Shown: positions 7,650-16,502 of the stretch, piece by piece
How positions within the stretch are numbered: the stretch's first letter is position 1
Layout: each line of letters begins with the position of its first letter
Position numbers and translations under genes: made by a program
Assembly (NCBI GenBank): GCA_910589385.1
Contig: CAJUTU010000019.1
Location: 1 to 63,719 of the forward strand
DNA: 63,719 nucleotides
Reading direction: 5' to 3'
Origin: an uncultured Lachnospiraceae bacterium
GTDB lineage: Bacteria > Bacillota > Clostridia > Lachnospirales > Lachnospiraceae
Notes under the pieces: generated by a model
The model's database searches: none
The model's input: the letters and a program-made list of their open reading frames with translations, nothing else
Told to the model about the DNA's origin: nothing

Positions 7650-8642
7650 ATGAAAAAAACAGAAAAGAAGAAAAGGGCAGTATCTATGGTATTAGCAATG
7701 TTGTCGGTAGTCATGCTTTTGGGATGCGCTTCGCAAAACGGAAAAGAGCCGGAAGAAAAAGGGACGGGGCAATCGGAAGGAGATAGTACAAAATGGACAT
7801 TGGGAGTTTTATATTTGGATCAGGAAGTACTGATGTCATACTGCTCTGCCGGATGCAAAGCGTATGCGGAGGAACATGATAATGTAAAATTGGTCGAATA
7901 TAATGCAAACAAAGATGTAACTACGCAGTTGAAGCAGTGTGAGAATCTGATCACACAAGGAGTAGATGCAATCTGCCTGACGCCTGTGGATGGAAATGGC
8001 TGTGACCAGATGATCTCAGTTTGTGAGGAAGCCGGTATTCCATTGATTGCTTTTCACGCGTTTGTCTATGGAGACGTTTTGACAAATGTTGGGTTTAACA
8101 ATGTAGGTTTTGGTGAAATGCAGGTGGAACAGGCCGCTTCTCTATGTGGAAAAAAAGGAAATGTGGCGATCATGTGTGGTAAATTGGATAATCAGAATGC
8201 AGTAGAGCGTATTGACGGCAATAAAAAAGCATTGGAAAAATATCCGGATATGGAAGTGGTTGATGAACAGGTTGGAAACTGGAACCGGGATGATGCGATG
8301 TCGATAGCAGAAAACTGGATTAATAGCGGACTTGATATTGATGTGATCATTTCGAATAATGATGCAATGGCCATAGGGATTGCTTTGGCGTACGAAAATG
8401 CAGGGATAGACCGTCCGGTGATCATTGGCGTAGGAGGAACCCAGGAAGGGATGGAAGCTTTAATGGATGGGCAGATGGATGCGACAGTATTCCAGCCAGC
8501 CTTTCAGAACGGCTATGATACCATGGAACTCGCCATAAAATATCTGGAAGGAGAGAAATTGGACGAAACATATAAAACAGACGGATTCCTTATTACGAAA
8601 GAAAATGTGGAAGAATTGTATGAAGAGACCTATGGAGAATAA
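7650..8642 (+). CDS. Sugar ABC transporter substrate-binding lipoprotein (RbsB-like)
   Basis: Captures a sugar-like ligand outside the membrane for the importer encoded next. A lysine-rich start and a hydrophobic helix end in the lipobox MLLGC, giving a lipid-anchored Cys at about residue 26, followed by a flexible Gln/Gly/Glu linker. The rest is a type I periplasmic-binding fold (Peripla_BP_4): WTLGVLYLDQEVLMS, QCENLITQGVDAICLTPVDG, an IISNNDAMAIGIALA hinge and VIGVGGTQEGMEAL. At 330 residues it has the usual length. AAGGAG lies 8 bases before ATG. The ligand is unknown; family members bind pentoses, hexoses, polyols or autoinducer-2. Confidence 0.92.
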   Translation: MKKTEKKKRAVSMVLAMLSVVMLLGCASQNGKEPEEKGTGQSEGDSTKWTLGVLYLDQEVLMSYCSAGCKAYAEEHDNVKLVEYNANKDVTTQLKQCENLITQGVDAICLTPVDGNGCDQMISVCEEAGIPLIAFHAFVYGDVLTNVGFNNVGFGEMQVEQAASLCGKKGNVAIMCGKLDNQNAVERIDGNKKALEKYPDMEVVDEQVGNWNRDDAMSIAENWINSGLDIDVIISNNDAMAIGIALAYENAGIDRPVIIGVGGTQEGMEALMDGQMDATVFQPAFQNGYDTMELAIKYLEGEKLDETYKTDGFLITKENVEELYEETYGE

Positions 8643-8671
8643 GGAGTTTGATAAACGCAGAGGGATAGCAT

Positions 8672-10174
8672 ATGAGCGAATATATTTTAAAAATGGAAAA
8701 TATTTGTAAGAGCTTCTCTGGGGTTCCGGCTTTAAAAAATGTCAGGTTAAATGTCAAAAAAGGAACTTTGCATGCTTTGGCAGGAGAAAATGGGGCGGGG
8801 AAATCTACGCTTATGAAAATACTTGTTGGAGCGTACAAAGCGGATTCCGGCACGATATATTTTAATGGGGAAACATATGCGGCATCAGAGGGATCCATAC
8901 AGCTTAGCCGGCAAAAAGGCATTTCTATGATATTTCAAGAATTGAATCTGATATCAGATATGACAGTTGCGGAAAATATCTTTGTGGGAAGAGAGCCATG
9001 TAAGAATAGGCTCCATATCGTACAGCGAAAAAAAATGATACAGATGACCGAAGAGCTACTGGAGCAGTTTCATATTCATAATATTAAAGCGACTGATAAA
9101 TTACAGAAAATGACAGTGGCAAAGAGGCAGATGGTTGAAATATGCAAGGCCCTTTCGCAGGATGCCAGGTTGATCATAATGGATGAGCCGACCTCTTCCA
9201 TCACAGAAAAAGAATGTGAAAATCTGTTTGAAATCATAAGGGGCTTGAAAGCACGTGGGATTACATTTATTTTTATTTCGCATAAAATGGATGAAATATA
9301 TAAAGTTGCAGACGGGCTTACTATATTCAGAGATGGGGAGTTTATTGATGAGGGCGATGTAAAGCAGATTCCTATGAATGAGCTGATTTCAAAGATGGTA
9401 GGAAGAGAAATTACTACGTTTTATCCAGAAAAAGGGTGTGAGATCGGAGAAACTGTTATGGAAGTAAAAGGATTATCACTAAAAGGAACTTTTTCTGATA
9501 TCACCTTTCAGGTGCGAAGAGGAGAAATTCTTGGATTCGCCGGATTGATAGGTGCTGGAAGGACGGAAGTGATGGAGGCTGTTTTTGGCTATAGAAAGGC
9601 TGACGCAGGGGAGATTTATTTAAAAAATGAGCAGGTAAGGATAAATTCCCCGAAGGATGCAATTGATAAAGGGATTGCATTTGTGACAGAAGACCGTAAG
9701 GCGACTGGCGGCTTCCTGTCGTTGTCGATCAGTATGAATATGGTAATGGCCGGACTGAAACAATATATGAAGGGTGTTGTTGTGAGTTCTAAAATGATCA
9801 CGCAGACATGCATGGAGCAAAAAGAAAAATTTGACATCAAAATGTCAAGTTTGAACCAGCCAATCTGTACTCTCTCAGGTGGGAATCAGCAAAAAGTGCT
9901 TTTGTCAAAATGGATATTACTTGATCCAGATGTGATCATATTGGATGAACCGACCCGAGGGATTGATATTGGGGCAAAGACAGAGATTTATAAGATCATG
10001 TGCGGACTTGCACAAGCAGGTAAAGCAATCATCATGATATCCTCAGAATTGCCAGAAGTCATTGGAATGAGTGACAATATCGTAGTTATGTCAGAAGGGA
10101 AGATCACAGGGTATCTATGTAAGGATGAGGCAACGCAGAATAATATTATGATGCATGCTACAAAAACGGACTGA
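8672..10174 (+). CDS. Sugar ABC importer ATP-binding protein, two-domain (RbsA/MglA-like)
   Basis: Energises the carbohydrate importer. Two fused nucleotide-binding domains: the first has Walker A GENGAGKST (about residue 39) and Walker B LIIMDEPTSS. The second has the degenerate Walker A GLIGAGRTE and a full signature LSGGNQQKV with IILDEPTRGID. This asymmetry and the 500-residue length are typical of the CUT2 class for pentoses and related sugars. It starts 30 bases after the binding-protein gene and 15 bases before the permease gene, forming a classic B-A-C order in which one permease gene makes a homodimer. Confidence 0.94.
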   Translation: MSEYILKMENICKSFSGVPALKNVRLNVKKGTLHALAGENGAGKSTLMKILVGAYKADSGTIYFNGETYAASEGSIQLSRQKGISMIFQELNLISDMTVAENIFVGREPCKNRLHIVQRKKMIQMTEELLEQFHIHNIKATDKLQKMTVAKRQMVEICKALSQDARLIIMDEPTSSITEKECENLFEIIRGLKARGITFIFISHKMDEIYKVADGLTIFRDGEFIDEGDVKQIPMNELISKMVGREITTFYPEKGCEIGETVMEVKGLSLKGTFSDITFQVRRGEILGFAGLIGAGRTEVMEAVFGYRKADAGEIYLKNEQVRINSPKDAIDKGIAFVTEDRKATGGFLSLSISMNMVMAGLKQYMKGVVVSSKMITQTCMEQKEKFDIKMSSLNQPICTLSGGNQQKVLLSKWILLDPDVIILDEPTRGIDIGAKTEIYKIMCGLAQAGKAIIMISSELPEVIGMSDNIVVMSEGKITGYLCKDEATQNNIMMHATKTD

Positions 10175-10188
10175 GAGGAGATGAAAAA

Positions 10189-11160
10189 ATGGAAGAACAA
10201 AACAGAACAAAACGATTTCAGCAAATGGGAAAAAGTATCTATGACCGTTTTGGGATTTTGATCGTCCTTATGGCAATGGTTATTTTGCTTTCCATTTTTC
10301 TGGATTCATTTTTGACGGCAAGCAATATCTTGAACATTTTAAAGCAGATTGCATGTCTTGGAATATTGGCATGCGGTGTATGTAAAGTGATCATTGTAGG
10401 GGGGCTGGATCTGTCAGTAGGTTCCATAGTCAGCCTGAGTTCAGTGTTGGCCGCATCCTGTGCACATCCAGATAGTTACCCTGTCATAGTGCCGGTTTTG
10501 GTAGGGGTTGGAACCGGATTTCTATGTGGGGCTGCAAATGGTATCTTTGTTGCAAAGCTGAAGATTCCGCCATTTATAGTGACGATGTCATCTATGACTA
10601 TTTTTGCGGGAATCGCATTGGTTTTTACAAAAGCTAGGCCGATAAACGGATTCAGCAGATCATTTAACTATATTGGCGGTGGAAAAATACAGGATGTTCC
10701 AGTGCCGATCTATATTTTGGTACTGGTTACGGCGATAAGCTGGTTTGTTATGAAAAAGTGCAGGATTGGATATCACATTTGTGCTGTAGGCGGCAACGAA
10801 AATGCGGCACGGCTGGCGGGAGTACATACAGACAGAGTGAAAATATTTGCTTATGCATATTCTGGAATGATGGCAGGCCTGGCAGGCGTGGTTCTTACTT
10901 CCAGGGTACAGTCTGGTTTGTCAAACTTGGGTACAGGTATGGAGATGGATGCCATTGCGGCAGTTGTCATTGGAGGAACAAGTCTGGCGGGTGGGACTGG
11001 GAGCGTGCTTCTGACTATCATCGGCGCCTGTGTGATCGGTGTGATCAATAATGGTATGGACTTGATGATGGTTGACATGTATTGGCAGGATATCGTGAGC
11101 GGGATCATAATTCTTCTTGCAGTTCTGATTGATAATCTTAGAAATCGGGGGAGAGAATGA
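10189..11160 (+). CDS. Sugar ABC importer permease (RbsC-like)
   Basis: The membrane channel of the CUT2 importer, 323 residues with about eight to ten hydrophobic helices. Family features include the periodic glycine-rich helices, GGLDLSVGS in the cytoplasmic coupling region, AVGGNENAARLAGV and VVIGGTSLAGGTGS near the C-terminus. It follows the ATPase with a GAGGAG site. Its stop overlaps the start of the VOC gene by four bases (ATGA), so the accessory enzymes are translationally coupled to transport, which supports a common substrate. Confidence 0.94.
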   Translation: MEEQNRTKRFQQMGKSIYDRFGILIVLMAMVILLSIFLDSFLTASNILNILKQIACLGILACGVCKVIIVGGLDLSVGSIVSLSSVLAASCAHPDSYPVIVPVLVGVGTGFLCGAANGIFVAKLKIPPFIVTMSSMTIFAGIALVFTKARPINGFSRSFNYIGGGKIQDVPVPIYILVLVTAISWFVMKKCRIGYHICAVGGNENAARLAGVHTDRVKIFAYAYSGMMAGLAGVVLTSRVQSGLSNLGTGMEMDAIAAVVIGGTSLAGGTGSVLLTIIGACVIGVINNGMDLMMVDMYWQDIVSGIIILLAVLIDNLRNRGRE

Positions 11161-11609
11161 TGGGTATAAAGGAATATAGCATATCAGATTTATCTCTGCG
11201 GCTCCACCATGTAGCATTTTTTGTCAGTGATTTAGAAGGGGCGGTCCAATTTTATCAAAATGTATTTGGATTTGAACTTTGCTGTACTGGTGTCGTGGAG
11301 GCGGCAAAGGAGCAGGTGGCAATGCTCAAATGGAAAAATGTGATACTGGAACTGCTGTGGGTTTCCGAGATGCCATATGAAGAAGTGAAACGAAGAAATG
11401 CAGAGAGCAATACGCATATCTCCTTTATGGTTACCGATGTGGAAAAGGCAAAACAACGGCTTTTGAAATGCCCTGACATAGAATTTGAAGAAAAGGACAT
11501 ACGGATTGTTCCTGACATTGGGCCTATGAATCTAAAGGTGGCCTTTTTCAGAGCACCTAGTGGAGAACGTATTGAATTATTGCAGGATATGAATCAATGT
11601 GAACTTTAA
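11157..11609 (+). CDS. VOC (glyoxalase/bleomycin-resistance fold) family protein
   Basis: A 150-residue metal-dependent fold protein. The N-terminus has LRLHHVAFFVSDLEGAVQFY, the usual His ligand and first beta-alpha unit, and the C-terminal repeat ends RAPSGERIELLQ with the conserved Glu ligand. VOC proteins catalyse isomerisations, epimerisations and lyase reactions on carbonyl compounds. In this operon an epimerase or isomerase role on a keto-sugar intermediate is plausible but unproved. It overlaps the permease stop by 4 bases and is followed 35 bases later by the metallo-beta-lactamase fold gene. Confidence 0.88.
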   Translation: MMGIKEYSISDLSLRLHHVAFFVSDLEGAVQFYQNVFGFELCCTGVVEAAKEQVAMLKWKNVILELLWVSEMPYEEVKRRNAESNTHISFMVTDVEKAKQRLLKCPDIEFEEKDIRIVPDIGPMNLKVAFFRAPSGERIELLQDMNQCEL

Positions 11610-11644
11610 AAACAAAAATATTTATAAATAGTAGGAGGCAAATT

Positions 11645-12445
11645 ATGAGCATTACAATTACACCATTAAATTCAGGAATGTGTACATCAAATCCAAAAAC
11701 GTATCATTATCATCCTTCGACACATAAATACTATAAAAATGTCAGCGATGAGGATAGAGCCCTTCCAGTGTTCTGCTATTTGTTGGATACAGGGGATGAA
11801 TGTATTCTTGTTGATACCGGCATGGCGTATTCAGAAAGGGCAAACCAGTACCATCATCCCGGATCAATCCAGCTTCCAGATCAGGCAATGCCGAAAGCAG
11901 TTGAGAAAGCAGGGTATCATCTGGAGGATATTACAAAGATTATTTTTACGCATTTGCATTGGGATCATTGTTTTTATATGAAGGAATTCAAAAATGCCCA
12001 TTATTATGTACAGAAAAAGGAATATGAGTTTGCCATGAATCCGATACCTCTTTATTATAAATCTTACGAATACGAGGCACTTGGGATTGAGGCGCCGTTT
12101 ATTGGTGCAGAATTTGAGCTGCTTGAAGGAGAGGCTGAGATTGTTCCAGGAGTCAGGGTGTATCCAACGCCCGGCCATTCAGTAGGACATCAGGCTGTAG
12201 AGGTGGATACAAAGGACGGTACATATCATCTGGTAGGAGATGCGATATTTCTTCTGGATAATTTGAAAGAAGTGCCACAGATACATTATGACCTGACTCC
12301 TACGGCCAGGTTTGCCAATATTGTGGAATGGTGGGAGAGTGTCAGGGAAATCAAGAGACGCTGCAAAGATGTCAATATGATTCTGCCGACGCATGAGCCG
12401 GATTTAATGGAACGTTTTGAGAAAACGCCGGTTTTGGGACTATAA
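11645..12445 (+). CDS. Metallo-beta-lactamase fold hydrolase, lactonase-like
   Basis: A 266-residue di-zinc hydrolase. The metal motif THLHWDHC (HxHxDH) is near residue 103; further ligands are His in PTPGHSVGH, Asp in LVGDAIF and His in ILPTHEPD. The pattern and length match the N-acyl-homoserine-lactonase-like clan (AttM/AiiA-like), whose members open lactone rings. Beside an alcohol dehydrogenase and an aldolase, opening a sugar lactone made by oxidation is the simplest role, rather than quorum quenching; this is inference from context. The start has GTAGGAGG, 8 bases before ATG. Confidence 0.85.
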   Translation: MSITITPLNSGMCTSNPKTYHYHPSTHKYYKNVSDEDRALPVFCYLLDTGDECILVDTGMAYSERANQYHHPGSIQLPDQAMPKAVEKAGYHLEDITKIIFTHLHWDHCFYMKEFKNAHYYVQKKEYEFAMNPIPLYYKSYEYEALGIEAPFIGAEFELLEGEAEIVPGVRVYPTPGHSVGHQAVEVDTKDGTYHLVGDAIFLLDNLKEVPQIHYDLTPTARFANIVEWWESVREIKRRCKDVNMILPTHEPDLMERFEKTPVLGL

Positions 12446-12517
12446 GTCCGATGTTTGTGTCAAAGGTGAGCGGGCCGTATGGATAGGTGATAATTTTGAG
12501 AGGAGAGAAGATGGAAA

Positions 12518-13729
12518 ATGGCAGTTATAGGCATTATTGCTACTCTTGATACAAAAAGTGAGGAAGCCTCTTTTTTGAAAAAATGCATAGAAAAGAGAGG
12601 GCATCAGGCATTATTGATCGATACGGGAATGTTGCATCCTCCAGGAACCGACCCAGATATTTCAAGACAGAAAGTGTTTGGATGTGCTGATGAAGGAGAA
12701 CTGGGAGAATGTATAAAACATGGGAAAAGTGAACTACAGCGAATCATGACTACAGGTTTAGGGAATAAACTGGTTCAGCTGCAAAGAGATGGGATCATTC
12801 AGGGTGTTATATCTATCGGCGGAGGACAAGGAACGGCAATATCAACAAAGGCAATGCAGAAACTGCCGATTGGATTCCCAAAGGTTATGATTTCTACAGT
12901 AGCATGTGGAACAGCCTTGTTCGGCGACTATGTAGGATATAGAGACATTGTGATGATACCAGCGATTGTGGATATTTGTGGAATCAATGAAATTACCTCT
13001 GTAATATTGTCCTCAGGATGCGGTGCAGTAATCGGTATGGCAGAATCAGCTTTGAATGTCCGGGATGGATCAAGGAAACCTGTAGTTGCAATGACAATGG
13101 CAGGAGTTACAACGGCCTGTGTGATGCAGGTGAAAAAATTACTGGATGAAAAGGGGGTTGAAACGATTGTCTGCCATACAAATGTGGCAGGTACAGCGAC
13201 TGTGGATGAGATGGCAAAGACAGGGAAAATATCAGCTGTTCTTGATATTACTACACATGAAATCAGTGGGTATTTGTTTGGTGGATTGATGGCAGGAAAT
13301 CAGAATCGGTTTACCAACGTATATAAGAGTGGCATTCCGGTTATTTCTGTTCCAGGAGCATCCGATTTTTTGCTGAGGGGACCGGTGGAAGGGCTGGATA
13401 AGGCGTTGCAGGAACGGAAATATTATAAGCATACGCCGTTTCATACACATGTCAGAACATCTAAAAATGAGATGTATATGATGGGAAGGTTTCTTGCAGA
13501 AGTACATAATAAAATAAAAGGCAGAAATGAGATTTTAATACCACTCCAAGGATTTAGCCAGCAAAATAAAAAGGGATGTGCAATTTATGACGAAGAAGCA
13601 AACCAGGGGTTTGTTGATGGTGTGATGGAGTCAGTAGATAAAAGGGTCAAGGTACATGTGTGTGATATGCATATTAATGATGATGTATTTGCAATGGAAA
13701 TCGTGAAAGAATTGGAAGGCTTGCTATAG
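12518..13729 (+). CDS. Tm-1-like ATP-binding domain protein (UPF0261)
   Basis: A 403-residue protein of the family named after the tomato virus-resistance protein Tm-1. The N-terminal domain begins VIGIIATLDTKSEEASFLK with LLIDTGMLHPP, followed by GVISIGGGQGTAIST, which resembles a nucleotide or phosphate loop, and VMISTVACGTALFGDYVG. The second domain carries VVAMTMAGVTTACV and HEISGYLFGGLMAG. Bacterial members lie in catabolic operons, but I know of no settled reaction for them; an ATP-dependent step on a sugar acid is possible. The start is chosen because the ATG seven bases upstream is out of frame; GAGGAG precedes both. Confidence 0.85.
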   Translation: MAVIGIIATLDTKSEEASFLKKCIEKRGHQALLIDTGMLHPPGTDPDISRQKVFGCADEGELGECIKHGKSELQRIMTTGLGNKLVQLQRDGIIQGVISIGGGQGTAISTKAMQKLPIGFPKVMISTVACGTALFGDYVGYRDIVMIPAIVDICGINEITSVILSSGCGAVIGMAESALNVRDGSRKPVVAMTMAGVTTACVMQVKKLLDEKGVETIVCHTNVAGTATVDEMAKTGKISAVLDITTHEISGYLFGGLMAGNQNRFTNVYKSGIPVISVPGASDFLLRGPVEGLDKALQERKYYKHTPFHTHVRTSKNEMYMMGRFLAEVHNKIKGRNEILIPLQGFSQQNKKGCAIYDEEANQGFVDGVMESVDKRVKVHVCDMHINDDVFAMEIVKELEGLL

Positions 13730-13740
13730 AAAGGAGAAAG

Positions 13741-14337
13741 ATGGAAAAATATGAAATGCTAGAAACGGCTGCGCATAGGGCATATCGGCGGGGAATCCAG
13801 ACCGGGAGCGGAGGGAACCTTTCGATGAGGATTAAAGATGGGATGATCGTAAAATCCAGCGGCGGCTCGTTTGCGGACTGTACACGTGAAGGGAAAGGGT
13901 TTGTTGAAACTGACCTAGATGGGCAATTATTGCCAGGAGCGGAGGGAAAGCCTACAAGGGAAGTATTTCTTCATGGTTTTTTGTATAAAGTTTCTGATAG
14001 TATAGGAGGTGTTATGCATTGCCATAGTCCATGGTCAATTGCGTGGTCGTATGTAAATAAGGCGTTGCCAATGACAACGCTCCATGTGCAGTTAAAATTG
14101 GGATATGAAATACCTGTTGTAGATGTGCCAAGTGCAAGTGTGCGTAAGGAGGACGAAGGCCTGCTTCGGGTGCTGTTTGATGAAAATCCGGAACTGAAAG
14201 CATTTATTTTAAAGGGGCATGGAGTTGTTGCTTTGGGAAAGGATGTGTTGGAAGCAGAGCATACGGCAGAATTGATAGAAGAAACGGCACAGATTACAAT
14301 CCTGAAGAACTTTGAGCATCGTTTAAAGATGTTTTGA
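13741..14337 (+). CDS. Class II aldolase/adducin family protein
   Basis: A zinc-dependent aldolase of the fuculose-phosphate aldolase family, 198 residues. Zinc ligands are the two His in MHCHSPWS (about residue 92) and the His of LKGHGVVALG. GSGGNLSMR is the phosphate-binding loop, and REVFLHGFLY carries the conserved Glu that acts as general acid/base. The pathway would therefore end in a retro-aldol cleavage of a phosphorylated four- to six-carbon compound, or in a decarboxylation, as some relatives do. It follows the Tm-1-like gene by 11 bases with AAAGGAG and precedes the dehydrogenase by 12 bases. Confidence 0.9.
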   Translation: MEKYEMLETAAHRAYRRGIQTGSGGNLSMRIKDGMIVKSSGGSFADCTREGKGFVETDLDGQLLPGAEGKPTREVFLHGFLYKVSDSIGGVMHCHSPWSIAWSYVNKALPMTTLHVQLKLGYEIPVVDVPSASVRKEDEGLLRVLFDENPELKAFILKGHGVVALGKDVLEAEHTAELIEETAQITILKNFEHRLKMF

Positions 14338-14349
14338 GGGAGGAAAACT

Positions 14350-15444
14350 ATGGAAATACCAAAAAAAATGAAAGCGGTTATGCTTGTGGATTATAATAAA
14401 ACGGAGGTGAGAGAGGTTCCTGTTCCTGCATTTGGTACAGATGAGGTATTGTGCAGGATAAGGGCAGTTGCAATCTGTGGTTCGGATCCTAAAGTAATAG
14501 AGGGGCATTACAGCAACGTGGACTGGCCGCCATATTTTCCGTTTATTATGGGACATGAATGGTCAGGCGAAGTTGTTGCGACTGGAAAAAGTGTGACAGA
14601 ATTTAAAGTGGGAGACCGAGTTGCTGGAGAAGCACATAATGGCTGTGGTCATTGTAGGAATTGTATGAGTGGAAATTATACTGTTTGCCTGAATTATGGA
14701 ATGGATGGGCTAAAAAAAGCGGTTCCGGATAAGGGGCACCGCCACTATGGATTTTATTTTCAAGGTGCAAATGCAGAATATGGTGCTTTTAAAGTGGGGA
14801 GTCTCCATAAGATACCAGATGGCGTCAGCTTTGATGCGGCAGCGTTAACGGATACTGCGGGGGTTGCATTACGTGGAGTGGAAAAGGCAGGAGTAACTCC
14901 CGGAGGGACGACCGTTATTATCGGGCCAGGGCCGATCGGACTTTGTGCTATGCAGGAATGCATTGCGCTTGGAGCCGGGCAGACAGTAGTTGTAGGGCGC
15001 GGATATAAATTGGAAATGGCGAAAAGGCTGGGTGCATCTGTATGCATTGATATTGAAAAAGAAGATCCTGTCCAGTCAGTGTTGGAATTGACCAATAGCA
15101 TAGGGGCGGACGAGGTCATAGAGTGCTCGGGAGCAAACGATTCTCCTGTAAAAGCGGTACATATGTTAAAGAAAACCGGGGTGATTTCGCTTATCGCCAA
15201 TTATAGGGAGGACAAGGAGCAGATTCCGCTTCCGTTAAATAAGATTGTGTTTAATGATATAAAAATTTATGGCTCAAAAGCAAATCCTAATGTTTCAGAT
15301 ACTGTACTTCATATGATTGCATCTGGAGCGATTCGTGCAGAAGAGATGATTACCCACCGTTTTCCATTGGAACAATACGACGAGGCGGTAGACATATTTA
15401 AAAATAAAAGGGAGAATTCTGTAAAGGTTGTAATTCATCCGTGA
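14350..15444 (+). CDS. Zinc-dependent alcohol/polyol dehydrogenase
   Basis: A medium-chain dehydrogenase/reductase of 364 residues. Catalytic zinc ligands are Cys in AICGSDP and His-Glu in MGHEWSG. The structural zinc site is the four-Cys lobe within NGCGHCRNCMSGNYTVC. The Rossmann domain has VIIGPGPIGLCAM (GxGxxG-like) and VVVGRG, suggesting NAD(P)H binding. It is closest in pattern to sorbitol/threonine dehydrogenase-like enzymes that oxidise secondary alcohols of polyols. It is the last gene of the operon and is followed by a strong terminator. Together with the lactonase-like enzyme it suggests an oxidative route (inference). Confidence 0.92.
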   Translation: MEIPKKMKAVMLVDYNKTEVREVPVPAFGTDEVLCRIRAVAICGSDPKVIEGHYSNVDWPPYFPFIMGHEWSGEVVATGKSVTEFKVGDRVAGEAHNGCGHCRNCMSGNYTVCLNYGMDGLKKAVPDKGHRHYGFYFQGANAEYGAFKVGSLHKIPDGVSFDAAALTDTAGVALRGVEKAGVTPGGTTVIIGPGPIGLCAMQECIALGAGQTVVVGRGYKLEMAKRLGASVCIDIEKEDPVQSVLELTNSIGADEVIECSGANDSPVKAVHMLKKTGVISLIANYREDKEQIPLPLNKIVFNDIKIYGSKANPNVSDTVLHMIASGAIRAEEMITHRFPLEQYDEAVDIFKNKRENSVKVVIHP

Positions 15445-15530
15445 GACGAAAAATGATTTTTGTGCCATAGTTTTGAAATGAGTTATTTGAATAGAATTGA
15501 GAAAATGGAACGGTATAAATATGGTATTGA

Positions 15531-15566
15531 AAGCCACAGACTTCTAAAAAGAGGTCTGTGGCTTTT
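15531..15566 (+). terminator. Intrinsic terminator of the catabolic operon
   Basis: AAGCCACAGACTTC (15531-15544) pairs with GAGGTCTGTGGCTT (15551-15564) with one wobble pair, then TT. It lies 86 bases after the dehydrogenase stop. Confidence 0.85.
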
Positions 15567-15795
15567 CCTTGGATATGGGACTGCTTCCAGCAGGGCAAGG
15601 GCAGCTTCGGGAACTGTATGATTATTTATTGCAGTTGTTTTAAACAAGGATATGTTCCCGTTTGTTATGTGATGATAAAGCGGAGAACTTATTTTTTATC
15701 CCTAATAAATATCGAATCGTCCCATCTTGTAGATTTTTGGATCAAGACTATGGTATTAGTATTTTGGTATATATCTAATAACATGAGATTGGCTT

Positions 15796-15823
15796 TTGAC
15801 GCATAATGAAAATATCATATTAT
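15796..15823 (+). promoter_or_regulatory. Candidate promoter of the Pel-like operon
   Basis: TTGACG (15796-15801) and TATTAT (15818-15823) with a 16-base spacer lie just before the GGAGGG site of the coiled-coil gene at 15847. The preceding 230 bases (15567-15795) contain no gene I can support. Confidence 0.5.
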
Positions 15824-15846
15824 CGACGGGATTGGAGGGATGCGCA

Positions 15847-16449
15847 ATGTTTAGATCTAAGAGAAGGATTCTGGAGGAAAAGGTAGCAGAGCTGGAAAAG
15901 GAGATCCGTGAAGAGCGGGCCGCTCATGAGTCTGACAATAAAGAATTAGAAGAGTTGAAAAGCCGGATTGAATTGGAAGAGCGTACGATTGAAGAAATCC
16001 GGAATGCATTACAAAAGAGACTATCGGAAATAGAAGAAAAATCCAGGCAGTATGAAAAAGAAGAAAAAATCAAACGGGAAATTCTTCAAAAAGAGATTGA
16101 GGAAAAGCGAAAGGCTGCAAAACAGGAGATAGAACGGTATCAGGCCGAGCAGACAGACATGCTGAAAAAACGGATACAGGATTTTGGCAGTCAGTATCAT
16201 CTCTATTTATCAAAAATTTATCAGGCATCCGAGATGTTGAACAATACGGCCTTACAGATTGGAAACACATTTTTGGAAAATGATACAAATATCTCTGAAC
16301 TGTTTCGGGTTCAAACGAAAGATTCTCTTGGAAATTTAACTTTGGGAAAAGAACATCCCAATCCAGAAAGTGAAGGGCCAAAAGTAAACGTGGTCCCTTT
16401 TCTGTTGTGGGAGGATGCCCCCGCAGAGAAAAAAAGCCAGGACATGTAG
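15847..16449 (+). CDS. Coiled-coil protein at the head of the Pel-like operon
   Basis: About 200 residues, not recognised as a known family. Residues 5 to 115 are an almost unbroken Glu/Lys/Arg-rich heptad pattern (EEKVAELEKEI, then repeated EE/KR blocks), a long coiled coil. A less charged region follows (SQYHLYLSKIYQASEMLNN) and a Pro/Glu-rich tail. There is no signal peptide or membrane helix, so it is cytoplasmic. The ATG at 15847 is chosen because GGAGGG precedes it; an upstream in-frame start has no site. It ends 54 bases before the PelD-like start. It could be a scaffold or regulator of the polysaccharide complex (inference). Confidence 0.65.
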   Translation: MFRSKRRILEEKVAELEKEIREERAAHESDNKELEELKSRIELEERTIEEIRNALQKRLSEIEEKSRQYEKEEKIKREILQKEIEEKRKAAKQEIERYQAEQTDMLKKRIQDFGSQYHLYLSKIYQASEMLNNTALQIGNTFLENDTNISELFRVQTKDSLGNLTLGKEHPNPESEGPKVNVVPFLLWEDAPAEKKSQDM

Positions 16450-16502
16450 AAAAAGTCCCGGATCCAGAAGGCATCCTCCATGAAGCTGCCTTGAAAACCG
16501 GA

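Noticed and set aside
11645..12445. Reading the lactonase-like protein as a quorum-quenching AHL lactonase
   Set aside because: Its place in a sugar import operon favours a sugar-lactone or related substrate; the fold alone does not show AHL activity.
15558..15806. 82-codon frame, and a 22-codon frame at 15575-15643, after the catabolic operon terminator
   Set aside because: No usable ribosome site, no family pattern, and the first frame starts inside the terminator hairpin. The short one might be a gene scrap but cannot be supported.
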